From assembly GCF_034541975.1 (NCBI RefSeq), contig NZ_JAVYJM010000001.1: a stretch of DNA of 64,000 nt. The stretch is one strand, 5' to 3'. This document shows, piece by piece, positions 34,419 to 43,233 of the stretch. Under the pieces are notes generated by a model that ran no database searches, was not told the DNA's origin, and saw only the letters and a program-made list of their open reading frames with translations. Within the stretch, counting starts at the first letter, position 1. Every line of letters starts with the position of its first letter. The position numbers were made by a program, and so were the translations under genes. This DNA is from Dermacoccus abyssi (GTDB lineage: Bacteria > Actinomycetota > Actinomycetes > Actinomycetales > Dermatophilaceae).

Positions 34419-34445
34419 TGAGACATCTGTTGTCGAAGTGTCTCA
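34419..34445. promoter_or_regulatory. Candidate TetR operator
   Basis: TGAGACA (34419-34425), 13 bp, TGTCTCA (34439-34445): a perfect 7-bp inverted repeat. A further direct copy TGAGACA lies at 34411-34417. The site covers the divergent promoters of tetR-glpD and the AGPS-like gene. Confidence 0.7.
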
Positions 34446-34464
34446 CATCGGGCATGATGTGGCC

Positions 34465-36171
34465 ATGGCGAATCTCCTGACGCAGCTCCCGCAGCGCTCG
34501 ATCTGGCACGGCTGGGGCGACCCCGAGGCGAAATCGGTGCTGCCCGGCTACGCCTGGCGCGCCCTCAAGCTGGTGCGCGGCGTCGAGCCTGCCGCCGTCA
34601 ACACCCCGCCCGTCGCCCTCGACGACGTTCGTCTCCCTGAACCGGCCATTGACGCCGACGCCATTGAGGCGCTGCGCTCGGCCGTTGGTGCGGAGCACGT
34701 CAGCACCGAACGACTCGACCGCGTCGAGCACGCCGGTGGCAAGAGCTACCCGGACCTCTACCGCCTCCGTGCCGGCGACGGCAGCCACGCGCCCGACGCC
34801 GTCGTCTTCCCCGGAACATCCGATGAGGTCGTCGCGGTGTTGCGCGCCTGCGCCGCGAACGACGTCGCGGTGGTGCCCTTCGGCGGCGGCACCAGCGTCG
34901 TCGGCGGCGTCGACCCGGTGCGTGGCCGCTTCGCCGCCGTCATCAGTCTCGACCTGCGGCGCCTCAACCGCCTGCTCGACCTCGACGAGACCTCGATGAC
35001 GGCCGTGCTCCAGCCCGGCATGCGCGGCCCCGAGGTCGAGGCGGCCCTCGAGCCCCACGGCCTGACGCTCGGCCACTTCCCGCAGAGCTTCCAGCAGGCC
35101 ACCGTCGGTGGCTTCCTCGTGACGCGCAGTTCCGGCCAGGCCTCGAGCGGGTACGGCCGCTTCGAGGAGAACGTCGTCGCCGTGAAGCTCGCGACGCCCG
35201 AAGGCGAGCTCAGCCTCGGTGGGCGAACGCCGACCTCGGCCACCGCCGTCGGCCCGAAACTCATCGACGTTCTCATCGGTAGTGAGGGCACACTCGGCGT
35301 CATCACCGAGGTGACGATGCAGGTGCACCCCGCGCCGACCGAATCCGAACAGGCCACCTGGGCCTTCCCGACCTTCGAGCAAGGCCTCACCGCCTTCCGC
35401 CGTCTCGCGCAGGAACTCGGCCACGGCGTCATGCCCGACGTCAGCCGACTCTCGGACGTCGAGGAGAGCCTCATCGTGCTCGCCCAGGCGAGCACCGGCA
35501 TCCCGGCCATGGGTTACCTCGGCCTGCGCGGCATGAAGCACCCCTGCCTCGGCGTCTTCCAGTGGGAGGACACCGACGCCGCAGACCTCGCCGCGCGCCG
35601 CAAACGTGCCGAGCGCATCCTCAAGGCCGAGGGCGGGCGCAAGGCGCCGTCGAGCATCGCCGAGCACTGGATGTCGCACCGCTTCCGCGGCCCCTACCAG
35701 CGCGATCACCTCATGGATCGCGGCATCTTCGTCGAGACGCTCGAGACCGCGACGATGTGGAGCAACATCCCGCATCTCTATGCGAAGGTCGTCGAGGCGA
35801 TCCACGCGTCGGTGGGGGAGAAGGCCGTCGTCCAGGCCCACGTCTCGCACCTCTACGACGGTGGCGCATCCCTGTACTTCACGTTCTTCTCCGCCGCCGA
35901 GACCGACCCGCTCGCGCAGTGGAGCCGCGTCAAGTGCACCGTCGGTGACGCCATCGCCGCCGCCGGGGGCACGATCAGCCATCACCACGCCGTCGGCACC
36001 GACCACCGCCCGTGGGCGGGCGAGGAGATCGGCGACCTCGGCGTGCGCATCCTGCGCGCCGTGAAGAACGAGCTCGATCCCAGCGGCATTCTCAACCCGG
36101 GCAAGCTCCTGCCCGACGCCGGCAACACTCCCGATTCAGCCGCATCACCGGGCCCAGCGGAACGAGACTGA
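34465..36171 (+). CDS. FAD-binding oxidase, alkyl-DHAP synthase-like (AGPS family)
   Basis: Predicted 568-residue flavoprotein with a vanillyl-alcohol oxidase-type FAD domain (VVPFGGGTSVVGGV near residue 140, then VTRSSGQASSGYGRFEENVV) and a C-terminal cap ending DPSGILNPGKLLPD. The start context, SLPQRSIWHGWGDP-like (LPQRSIWHGWGDPE), resembles alkyldihydroxyacetonephosphate synthases, which make ether lipids in eukaryotes; the actinobacterial function is unproven. Genes for glycerol-3-phosphate dehydrogenase and a lipid kinase alongside suggest glycerophospholipid metabolism. ATG 34465 is 6 nt after CATGAT (34453-34458), a likely leaderless promoter. Confidence 0.82.
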   Translation: MANLLTQLPQRSIWHGWGDPEAKSVLPGYAWRALKLVRGVEPAAVNTPPVALDDVRLPEPAIDADAIEALRSAVGAEHVSTERLDRVEHAGGKSYPDLYRLRAGDGSHAPDAVVFPGTSDEVVAVLRACAANDVAVVPFGGGTSVVGGVDPVRGRFAAVISLDLRRLNRLLDLDETSMTAVLQPGMRGPEVEAALEPHGLTLGHFPQSFQQATVGGFLVTRSSGQASSGYGRFEENVVAVKLATPEGELSLGGRTPTSATAVGPKLIDVLIGSEGTLGVITEVTMQVHPAPTESEQATWAFPTFEQGLTAFRRLAQELGHGVMPDVSRLSDVEESLIVLAQASTGIPAMGYLGLRGMKHPCLGVFQWEDTDAADLAARRKRAERILKAEGGRKAPSSIAEHWMSHRFRGPYQRDHLMDRGIFVETLETATMWSNIPHLYAKVVEAIHASVGEKAVVQAHVSHLYDGGASLYFTFFSAAETDPLAQWSRVKCTVGDAIAAAGGTISHHHAVGTDHRPWAGEEIGDLGVRILRAVKNELDPSGILNPGKLLPDAGNTPDSAASPGPAERD

Positions 36172-36175
36172 CGTC

Positions 36176-37078
36176 ATGGCCGCACGCAGAACGCTCCTCG
36201 TCGTCAACCCCGCGTCGCGCGGCGGGCGGACGCGGGCGCTCGTCGACCCGACGAGCGACATCCTGCGCTCGCACGGGTGGGACGTCGAGGTCGTTGTCAC
36301 GGAATCGGCCGAGCACGCGACGCAGGTCGCAGCCTCGGTCGACCCCGACACCCTCGTCGCTGCGCTCGGCGGCGACGGCCTCTTCGCACGCGTCGCCGCC
36401 GGCGTACTGACCAGCGGTGCAGTCATGGCGCCGCTGCCTGCTGGCCGTGGTGCCGACTTCGTCCGAGCGCTCGGGGCGCCGCGCCATCTGCGTGAGGTCG
36501 CCTCCCGGCTCCCGCTGGCCATCGAACGCCGCGTCGACGTCGGCATGTCCGGCGACGTGCCGTTCCTCGGCGTCGCGACGCTCGGCTACGACTCGCTCGC
36601 CAACACCTACGCCAACGACGCGCCCTCGTTCGTTCCGGGCGCGCTCGTCTACGCCTACGGCGGCGCGCGGGCGCTCGTGCGCATGGATCCGCACCGCATC
36701 AGCCTGCGCATCGACGGGGAAACGTTCGACTTCACCGGGTGGAACGTCGCCATCGGCAACTCGGGACGCTACGGCGCGGGGATGCGCGTCAACCCCGAGG
36801 CCTCGATGGACGACGGGCTGCTCGACGTCACCGTCGTCGCCGACATGCCGCGCCATCGCTACCCGGCCATGCTTCCGAAGCTGTACTCGGGCACCCACGT
36901 CGACGGACGATCCGTGCGTGCCTACCGCGGCGCCGTCGTCGAGGTGCTCGAACCGACCGGCGCAGATCTCTACCTCGACGGCGACCTCGCGGCACCCGCC
37001 GAGGGCGTCCGCACGTTCACGGTGAAGCCCGACGCCCTGCGCGTTCTCGCGCCGGTCAGTCCCGCGCCGTCAGCGTGA
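36176..37078 (+). CDS. Diacylglycerol kinase family lipid kinase
   Basis: Predicted 300-residue DAGKc-domain kinase: VVNPASRGGRTRA at 9-21, the nucleotide loop ALGGDGLFARV (63-73, with Leu where most have Thr) and the C-terminal half (TGWNVAIGNSGRYGAGMRVNP) typical of DgkB/YegS relatives. It starts 5 bp after the AGPS-like gene and forms an operon with it, as Rv2251-Rv2252 do; Rv2252 is a diacylglycerol kinase linked to phosphatidylinositol mannoside synthesis. The last 23 bp overlap the convergent metallophosphoesterase gene. Confidence 0.87.
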   Translation: MAARRTLLVVNPASRGGRTRALVDPTSDILRSHGWDVEVVVTESAEHATQVAASVDPDTLVAALGGDGLFARVAAGVLTSGAVMAPLPAGRGADFVRALGAPRHLREVASRLPLAIERRVDVGMSGDVPFLGVATLGYDSLANTYANDAPSFVPGALVYAYGGARALVRMDPHRISLRIDGETFDFTGWNVAIGNSGRYGAGMRVNPEASMDDGLLDVTVVADMPRHRYPAMLPKLYSGTHVDGRSVRAYRGAVVEVLEPTGADLYLDGDLAAPAEGVRTFTVKPDALRVLAPVSPAPSA

Positions 37079-38198
37079 GGAGGGTCGCCTCCGGGCGGCA
37101 GGCGAAGCGGATCGGCGTGTACTTGTTGTGGCCGAGCCCGGCCGAGACGTGCATCCAGGCTGCGTCGTCCGGCGCCTTCGACGACGGCAGAGCCGTGCGG
37201 CGCCGCTGACGCGCCGACTCCTCCGCGTGCGAGACGCCGCTGCTTCGCACCGTGTGTGCTTCGAGGACGTCGAAACGGTCACCGATCTCCTCGGCCGTGC
37301 GCAGGGGCGAGCCGTCGAGGCTTCGAGCATCCGGCCCGAGAGTGACGCGCTGCGTCGAGTCGATGCCCGACGCCCCCGGCCACCAGCGCGAGACGCCCTT
37401 GACGCGGGAGACGTCGAGGTCGCAGTTCGTCACGAGGGCGCCGTAGAGCGGCACCGCGAGCTGCCCGCCGTGCGTGTGCCCCGCGATGATGGCGTCGGCG
37501 CCGTCGGCTGTCATCGCGTCGAGCACCCGGGTGTAGGGGGCGTGGACGACGCCGAGCGTCGCGGCCACCTCACCGCGCCGCGACGCCGCCTCGGCGGACA
37601 CCGTGTCGTACTCGTCGTACTCAAGATGCGGATCGTCGACGCCGACGAGTTCGAGCGGAACCCCCGCCACCTCGACTCGCTCGCGTCGATGGGTGAGGTC
37701 GAGCCATCCGCCCCCGGTGAACCCGGAACGCAGCGGCTCGACATCGAACCTGCCCACGCCCATCTCCTCGCCCTTCGCGTGCGAGTCGTAGAAGTAGCGC
37801 AGCGGGTTCTTCAGCTTCGGGTAGAAGTAGTCGTTCGAGCCGAAGACGAACGCGCCGGGGAAGGCCATGAGCGGTTCCATCGCGCGCAGCGCCGATGGGA
37901 TGGCGTCCTCGTCACTGAGGTTGTCACCGGTGTTGATGACGAAGTCGGGCTCCAGACGGGCCAGCTCGCGCACCCACTGAATACGTCGCTCCTGACGCGG
38001 CACGATGTGAAGGTCGCTCACGTGCAGCACCCGTAGCGGAGCACTGCCGGGCGCGAGCACCGGCATCTCGAACCGGCGCAAGGCGTACCAGTTGCGCTCG
38101 ACGAGCGTGCCCCACGCGAGTGCCCCGACGCCTGCGGCCACCGCGCCTGCGGCGGCGCGGAGGGCGGCGTTCGAGGTCGAGGGGCGGTGAAAACTCAT
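37056..38198 (-). CDS. Membrane-anchored metallophosphoesterase
   Basis: Calcineurin-like phosphoesterase of 380 residues. An N-terminal hydrophobic segment (about 10-32) is followed by the metal-binding blocks LHVSDLHIV, NTGDNLSDED, GSNDYFY and GHTHGG. Mycobacterium has a similar gene (Rv3683) beside ponA2 and whiB4, and here the same genes follow (GatB/YqeY, WhiB, PBP), so a cell-envelope role is plausible. The substrate is unknown. Confidence 0.87.
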   Translation of the reverse strand: MSFHRPSTSNAALRAAAGAVAAGVGALAWGTLVERNWYALRRFEMPVLAPGSAPLRVLHVSDLHIVPRQERRIQWVRELARLEPDFVINTGDNLSDEDAIPSALRAMEPLMAFPGAFVFGSNDYFYPKLKNPLRYFYDSHAKGEEMGVGRFDVEPLRSGFTGGGWLDLTHRRERVEVAGVPLELVGVDDPHLEYDEYDTVSAEAASRRGEVAATLGVVHAPYTRVLDAMTADGADAIIAGHTHGGQLAVPLYGALVTNCDLDVSRVKGVSRWWPGASGIDSTQRVTLGPDARSLDGSPLRTAEEIGDRFDVLEAHTVRSSGVSHAEESARQRRRTALPSSKAPDDAAWMHVSAGLGHNKYTPIRFACRPEATLLTLTARD

Positions 38199-38234
38199 GC
38201 CGGGATTCTCTCACCGGGGTGAAAGAATGGCCCC

Positions 38235-38690
38235 ATGAGCGAATCCTTCAAGGCCCGACTGCAGAGCGACCTCACCGACGCGATCCGTGAGCGGGACGGC
38301 GTGCGCAGCTCCACCCTGCGGATGGTCCTCACGGCCGTCTCGAACGCGGAGGTGGCCGGCAAGGAGCACCGCGACCTCACCGACGACGAGGTCATGGCCG
38401 TCGTCGTCAAGGAGGCGAAGAAGCGCCGCGAGGCCGCCGACGCGTTCATCGGCGCCGGGCGCACCGAGCTCGCCGAGAAGGAGCAGGCCGAGCTCGCCTG
38501 CCTTGAGGGCTACCTGCCCAAGCAGCTGTCCGACGAGGAGATCGACGCCGTCGTGGCCGAGGCCGTCGCCGCCACCGGAGCGTCCGGCATGAAGGACATG
38601 GGCAAGGTCATGGGCGTCGTGAAGCCCAAGATCGGCGACCAGGCCGAGGGTGGTCGCGTCGCTGCCGCCGTCAAGAAGGCTCTTGCCTGA
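38235..38690 (+). CDS. GatB/YqeY domain protein
   Basis: Predicted 151-residue protein with the YqeY fold: RLQSDLTDAIRERDGVRSSTLRM at the N-terminus, KKRREAADAF and EQAELACLEGYLPKQLSDEE, and a C-terminal part resembling the tail of GatB in the amidotransferase that forms Gln-tRNA. The free-standing form has no settled function. ATG 38235 lies 6 nt after AAGAAT (38223-38228) with no Shine-Dalgarno, so the transcript may be leaderless. A perfect terminator palindrome follows. Confidence 0.9.
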   Translation: MSESFKARLQSDLTDAIRERDGVRSSTLRMVLTAVSNAEVAGKEHRDLTDDEVMAVVVKEAKKRREAADAFIGAGRTELAEKEQAELACLEGYLPKQLSDEEIDAVVAEAVAATGASGMKDMGKVMGVVKPKIGDQAEGGRVAAAVKKALA

Positions 38691-38710
38691 CGCACGCTCC
38701 TGGATACGCG

Positions 38711-38744
38711 CGAAGGCCCCGCACCGATCGGTGCGGGGCCTTCG
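38711..38744. terminator. Perfect 34-bp palindrome, bidirectional terminator
   Basis: Arms of 17 bp (CGAAGGCCCCGCACCGA and complement) without spacer between convergent yqeY and whiB genes. Confidence 0.88.
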
Positions 38745-38757
38745 TCGTTTCGGCCGG

Positions 38758-39087
38758 TCAGGCGCTGCGGTTGATGCCGGCAGCGACCTCGTCGGCGCGA
38801 GCCATCTTGAAGAGCGTGGTCCACGACTTCACGTCAGGGCGACGGCGCAGCAACGCGCGACGCTCACGTTCCGTCATGCCGCCCCAGACGCCGTACTCGG
38901 TGCGGTTGTCGAGCGCGTCCGCGAGGCATTCCGCGACGACCGGGCAACGCTGGCAGATCACCTTCGCCGTCTGCTGAGCAGCCCCCTTGGCGAAGAGATC
39001 GTCCGGCGCGGTGGCCGCGCACTGGGCGCGAGCCGCCCAGTTCTCGTCCCAGACGGGCGTCTGGGTTTCCTCGGTCATGATCGTCAT
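38758..39087 (-). CDS. WhiB-family iron-sulfur transcriptional regulator
   Basis: Predicted 109-residue Wbl protein. Four cysteines hold the [4Fe-4S] cluster: Cys23, Cys45, Cys48 and Cys54 (CQRCPVVAEC); GVWGG (66-70) is the sigma-factor-contacting turn and RRALLRRRP the basic DNA-contact tail. ATG 39087 is 6 nt after GGGGAGG. It is divergent from the class A PBP gene, as whiB4 is from ponA2 in Mycobacterium, so it may be the WhiB4 counterpart, an oxidation-sensing regulator. Confidence 0.92.
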   Translation of the reverse strand: MTIMTEETQTPVWDENWAARAQCAATAPDDLFAKGAAQQTAKVICQRCPVVAECLADALDNRTEYGVWGGMTERERRALLRRRPDVKSWTTLFKMARADEVAAGINRSA

Positions 39088-39298
39088 CTGTGCCTCCCCT
39101 GTTGGTGCGGATGACGCTGTGGCGTAGACCACGTCGTTGTTGAGCTATACGCAGACTAGGCAAAGTTACTGACGAGTTTCCATATTCTCGGTGTGCTAAA
39201 TCGAAGTAGTACATCCGTGACGGGCCCCCTGGGATCGGGTCGGGCACGCCGCACCTGCCTCGCCGAGATTCTCAGGTGACCCCGATACTCTGGCCGGT

Positions 39299-41662
39299 AT
39301 GCGTGGAAAGCCCTCTGCCGCAGCGGTCCGTCCGGCTGCGAAGAAGAAGCGCCGGAGCAATTCGACGACGAGCAACGTCCTCAGTCTGCTCGGCGCCTTC
39401 GTCGCGACCTCTGTGGCCCTCGGTCTGCTCCTGGCAGGCGTTCTCCTGCCGGTCACCGGCATGGGTGGCGCGGGCGTCAAGAGCGGCGTCAAGATGTTCA
39501 ACAACATCCCGTCCGAGTTCGCCGAGAACGCTCTGAGCCAGCAGTCCAAGATCCTGGCGAAGGACGGCAGCGTCATCGCGACCCCGTACGACGAGAACCG
39601 CATCGTCGTCGCGAGCAGTGCCATCCCGAAGGTCATGAAAGACGCCCAGGTGGCCATCGAGGACGAACGCTTCTACCAGCACGGGGCCCTCGACAAGCGG
39701 GGCATCGCGCGAGCCATCGCGTCGAACCTGTTCTCCTCGAGCACCCAGGGCGCCTCGACCCTGACGCAGCAGTACGTCAAGGTGGCGGCCCAGCGTCAGG
39801 CGCTGGAAAGTGGTGACAAGGAGGCCGCCAAGGAGGCGGTCGCCCAGAGCGGTGCGAAGGCTTACATCCGCAAGCTCAAGCAGCTCAAGTACGCCGTCGA
39901 CCTCGAGAAGACGCACACCAAGGACCAGATCCTCACGAGCTACCTCAACCTCGTCTACTTCGGTCAGCTCCAGTACGGCGTCGAAGCGGCATCGCGCCAC
40001 TACTTCGGGCACCCGGCCAAGGACCTGACGATCGCCGAAGCGGCCACGCTCGCCGGTGTCGTCAACCTGCCGGACGCCACCAACCCCGTGAAGAACCCCG
40101 AGGCGGCCGTCAAGCGTCGCAACATCGGTATCCAGAAGATGATCGACCAGGGCTTCATCACGGAGGCACAGGGCCGCAAGGCGATCAACTCGCCGCTCAA
40201 CCTCAAGCTCAAGGAGAACTCCTCGGGTGGTTGCGCCACGAGCAAGTACCCCTACTACTGCGACTACGTGACGCAGTGGATTGCGCAGCAGCCTGCCCTC
40301 GGCAAGACGCGCAAGGAGCGCCTCGGCAAGCTTCGTACCGGCGGCCTCGTCATTCAGACGTCGCTCGACCCGAAGAAGATGGCCGCGCTCGACTCCAACC
40401 TCAAGAAGCGCGTGCCCGTCGAGAACGGCGCCGACGTCCAGGCCGCCGGCGTCATCATCGAACCCGGCACGGGTTACGTCGAGGCCATGGCGCAGAACAC
40501 GAAGTACTCCGTCGCGGGTACGGATTCGTTCAACACCTCGGTCAACTATCCGCGCTCCGGGTTCCCGATCGGATCGACGGCGAAGATCTTCGCCATCGTC
40601 GAGGCCATGCACCAGGGCCGCGCGGTCGACTCGACGGTCAACGTTCCTCGCATGAACAGCACCAAGGAAGGGCGCCCGGTCTACAACTTCACCTCGCAGA
40701 ACTTCCCGGGCAAGTGCGGTCAGGGCCGCGGCGTGTGGTCGGTCGGCAACGACCACCAGGTGCCCGCCGGTCCGATGTCCTTGTCCAAGGCCACGGCTGA
40801 GTCGGTGAACACGGCGTTCGGTGTGCTCGTCGCTCAGCTCGGTCCGTGCAATGTCCGCGACGCCTACAAGCGTCTCGGCGTCTATGCGTCCGACTTCAAG
40901 AGCGGCGGCTGGTCCGAGATCAACCCCGACCCCTCCTCGATCGTGCTCGGCTCCGGTTCGTCGAGCCCGGTCATGATGGCGAACGCCTTCGCCACTGTCG
41001 CGGCCGACGGCAAGTACTGCGCACCGCGCCCGGTCATCTCGATCAAGCAGGCGAACGGTCGCCCGGTGAAGCTCGCGCCGAACCCGTGCAAGCAGGCCAT
41101 GCCGGCCGAAGAGGCGCGCGGAGTCGCCAAGATCTTCAAGTCGGTTCTCGGCCCGGACGGTACGGCCAAGTCGGCTGCTCTTGCCGAGGGGCGTCAGGCC
41201 TTCGGCAAGACGGGTACCGTCGACGGCTCGTTGCACACCTGGTTCGTCGGTTCGACCCCGCAGTACTCGACGGCGATCTGGGTCGGACGCGGTGGCGAGA
41301 ACACCAACCCGATCAAGAACGTCACCATCGGCCCCAAGCACGTCGGTAACTTCCTCTACGGTGGCGACATCGCCGCGCCGGTGTGGAAGGAAACGATGGA
41401 CGCCATCAGCAAGGGTCTTCCGAAGAAGGCGTTCCCCGAGCCGGGCTCGGGCGTCATCAAGGGCGATCAGATCACCGTCCCGCAGCTCAAGGGTCGCAGC
41501 GAGGCGGATGCGAAGGCCGAACTCGCGCGTCTGAAGCTGCAGACCACGGTGGTCAAGCAGGACTCGGGCGAGGTCTCTTCCGGCCAGGTCTGGAAGACCG
41601 ATCCCGCAGGTGGTCAGAAGATTGGCGAGGGCAAGAAGGTCACTCTGTACATCAAGCCCTGA
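39299..41662 (+). CDS. Bifunctional class A penicillin-binding protein with PASTA domain
   Basis: Cell-wall synthase of 787 residues (PonA2-like). A membrane anchor at about 24-50 is followed by the GT51 glycosyltransferase (AIEDERFYQHGALDKRGIAR; GASTLTQQYVK), then the transpeptidase with SxxK at Ser426-Lys429 (PIGSTAK), SVN in TAESVNTAFG, and KTG at 637-639 (FGKTGTVDG). The C-terminus is one PASTA domain (about 725-787) that may bind muropeptides. ATG 39299 is 7 nt after TACTCT (39286-39291), so the mRNA is probably leaderless. A strong hairpin follows the stop. Confidence 0.93.
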   Translation: MRGKPSAAAVRPAAKKKRRSNSTTSNVLSLLGAFVATSVALGLLLAGVLLPVTGMGGAGVKSGVKMFNNIPSEFAENALSQQSKILAKDGSVIATPYDENRIVVASSAIPKVMKDAQVAIEDERFYQHGALDKRGIARAIASNLFSSSTQGASTLTQQYVKVAAQRQALESGDKEAAKEAVAQSGAKAYIRKLKQLKYAVDLEKTHTKDQILTSYLNLVYFGQLQYGVEAASRHYFGHPAKDLTIAEAATLAGVVNLPDATNPVKNPEAAVKRRNIGIQKMIDQGFITEAQGRKAINSPLNLKLKENSSGGCATSKYPYYCDYVTQWIAQQPALGKTRKERLGKLRTGGLVIQTSLDPKKMAALDSNLKKRVPVENGADVQAAGVIIEPGTGYVEAMAQNTKYSVAGTDSFNTSVNYPRSGFPIGSTAKIFAIVEAMHQGRAVDSTVNVPRMNSTKEGRPVYNFTSQNFPGKCGQGRGVWSVGNDHQVPAGPMSLSKATAESVNTAFGVLVAQLGPCNVRDAYKRLGVYASDFKSGGWSEINPDPSSIVLGSGSSSPVMMANAFATVAADGKYCAPRPVISIKQANGRPVKLAPNPCKQAMPAEEARGVAKIFKSVLGPDGTAKSAALAEGRQAFGKTGTVDGSLHTWFVGSTPQYSTAIWVGRGGENTNPIKNVTIGPKHVGNFLYGGDIAAPVWKETMDAISKGLPKKAFPEPGSGVIKGDQITVPQLKGRSEADAKAELARLKLQTTVVKQDSGEVSSGQVWKTDPAGGQKIGEGKKVTLYIKP

Positions 41663-41672
41663 CCGGCACGAG

Positions 41673-41709
41673 CGAAGCCCGCTCCACACGAGATGTGGGG
41701 CGGGCTTCG
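41673..41709 (+). terminator. Terminator after the PBP gene
   Basis: CGAAGCCCGC-t-CCACA stem, cgaga loop and complementary arm ending GCGGGCTTCG, 10 bp past the stop codon. Confidence 0.85.
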
Positions 41710-41746
41710 TCGTCCCCGAACAGGGTCTGCGGGCTACGGTGGGGGC

Positions 41747-41902
41747 ATGCAGAAATGGGAATACTTCACCGCGCCGATCATGATTCACGCGACGCAGCAG
41801 ATCCTCAACAACTTCGGTGAGGACGGCTGGGAGCTCGTTCAGATCGTTCCCGGCCCCGACGGCAACGGCCTCGTCGGCTACTTCAAGCGTCCGAAGGCCT
41901 GA
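41747..41902 (+). CDS. Small DUF4177-type protein
   Basis: Predicted 51-residue protein (MQKWEYFTAPI..., GEDGWELVQI, GYFKRPK). The WEY and DGWELV signatures are those of DUF4177 proteins, small soluble proteins widespread in actinobacteria with no known role. ATG 41747 lies 6 nt after TACGGT (41735-41740), which fits a leaderless start. The RidA-like gene begins 6 bp after the stop. Confidence 0.75.
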   Translation: MQKWEYFTAPIMIHATQQILNNFGEDGWELVQIVPGPDGNGLVGYFKRPKA

Positions 41903-41908
41903 CCGGCG

Positions 41909-42373
41909 ATGGCTCAGGTCGAGCAGAACCTCGCGAAGCTCGGGCTGGAGGTGCCCGAGGTTGCCAAGCCGGTGGCTGACTACGTCCCCGCGCTGCGCGA
42001 GGGCAACCTCGTCTACACCTCGGGTCAGCTGCCGATGGTGGCGGGCAACCTCGCCGCCACGGGCAAGGTCGGTGCCGACGTCACGCCCGAGCAGGCCGCC
42101 GAACTCGCGCGCACGTGTGCCCTCAACGCCATCGCCGCCGTCAAGAGTGTCGTCGGTGACCTCGACACGGTGACGCGCGTCGTCAAGGTCGTCGGCTTCG
42201 TGGCCAGCGACCCCTCCTTCACCGGTCAGCCCGGTGTCATCAACGGCGCCTCCGAGCTGCTCGGTGCGGCGTTCGGTGACGCCGGTGTCCACGCCCGTTC
42301 GGCTGTGGGCGTCGCGGTACTCCCGCTCGACGCGCCGGTCGAGGTCGAGATCACGGTCGCCGTCGCCGACTGA
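41909..42373 (+). CDS. RidA-family protein
   Basis: Predicted 154-residue protein of the YjgF/RidA family, longer-branch type (NLVYTSGQLPMVAGNLAATGKVG; ALNAIAAVKSVVGDLDTVTRVVKVVGFVAS; VGVAVLPLDAPVEVEITVAVAD). RidA enzymes deaminate reactive enamine/imine intermediates; this subgroup lacks the clear catalytic Arg of true RidA, so the activity is uncertain. It overlaps the NUDIX gene start (TGATG), and the small DUF4177 gene lies just upstream. Confidence 0.87.
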   Translation: MAQVEQNLAKLGLEVPEVAKPVADYVPALREGNLVYTSGQLPMVAGNLAATGKVGADVTPEQAAELARTCALNAIAAVKSVVGDLDTVTRVVKVVGFVASDPSFTGQPGVINGASELLGAAFGDAGVHARSAVGVAVLPLDAPVEVEITVAVAD

Positions 42374-43233
42374 TGAGCGACATCCCGAGGCAGCCTCGCG
42401 ACTTCCCGATCGGTCCCTTCGCCGAGGCAGCCGAGCGCTGGTTCGACGACACGCAACCGCGCCCGGAGCCGACAGTTCCGGCGCAGGCCGCCACCGTCCT
42501 GTTGGTGCGCGGTGAGCCCGTCGAGGTCTTCATGATCGAACGCGCCGCGACGATGGATTTCGCGCCGTCCACCTGGGTCTTCCCGGGTGGACGCGTCGAC
42601 CCCGCCGACCTCGGCGTCGACGACGCTCCGGCGCACCGCCTGCGCAGCCCCGCGGGTGGCGAGCAGGCGTGGGCCGATCGGCTCGGCGTCGGGCACGACG
42701 AGGCGCTCAGTGTGCTCGTGTGCGCGTTGCGCGAGCTGTTCGAGGAGGCCGGAGTGCTTCTCGCGTCCGAGGGGGACGGCGACGCGATCGTCGATGTCGC
42801 CACCGACGAGTGGAGGGCGCGCCGCACTCAGGTCGAGGCTCACGAGGTCTCGTTCACCGAGGCTGCTGCGGGCCTGACGCTGCGTGGAGACCTCGTCGAG
42901 GCCGTCGACCGGTGGATCACGCCCGCGTTCGAGAGCCGCCGCTTCGACACCTGGTTCCTCACGGCGCTGCTGCCGGACGGTGCCACTGCCGATGCCGTGT
43001 CGCGTGAGTCGCAGCGAGGTCAGTGGGTTCGGCCCGAAGCCATGCTGGCAGAAGCCGAGGCTGGGCGAGCCCGCCTCCTGCCCCCGACGCGCACGGCGCT
43101 CGAGCGCCTCTCCCGGGCGACGAGTGCCACCGAGGCGCTCGAGCAGGCACGCGGCTTCCACTTCCTCCCCACGCGCCCCGAACTGCTGAAGGGCCCCGAC
43201 GGGCCCTACCTTCACGCGGAGGTGAACCTGTGA
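42373..43233 (+). CDS. NUDIX hydrolase
   Basis: Predicted 286-residue protein. An N-terminal strand region (AATVLLVRGEPVEVFMIERAATMDFAPSTWVFPGGRVD, given in parts) precedes a NUDIX helix recognisable as CALRELFEEAGVLL; an insertion separates the two. It resembles human NUDT19-type and actinobacterial acyl-CoA-related NUDIX proteins; the substrate is unknown. The start overlaps the RidA-like stop and its own stop overlaps the next gene, so three genes are translationally coupled. Confidence 0.82.
   Translation: MSDIPRQPRDFPIGPFAEAAERWFDDTQPRPEPTVPAQAATVLLVRGEPVEVFMIERAATMDFAPSTWVFPGGRVDPADLGVDDAPAHRLRSPAGGEQAWADRLGVGHDEALSVLVCALRELFEEAGVLLASEGDGDAIVDVATDEWRARRTQVEAHEVSFTEAAAGLTLRGDLVEAVDRWITPAFESRRFDTWFLTALLPDGATADAVSRESQRGQWVRPEAMLAEAEAGRARLLPPTRTALERLSRATSATEALEQARGFHFLPTRPELLKGPDGPYLHAEVNL

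Noticed and set aside
39272..42292. Roughly 1000-codon minus-strand frame opposite the PBP and RidA genes
   Set aside because: Antisense shadow of the PBP coding region with biased composition and no motif; a long terminator hairpin (41673-41709) lies in it.
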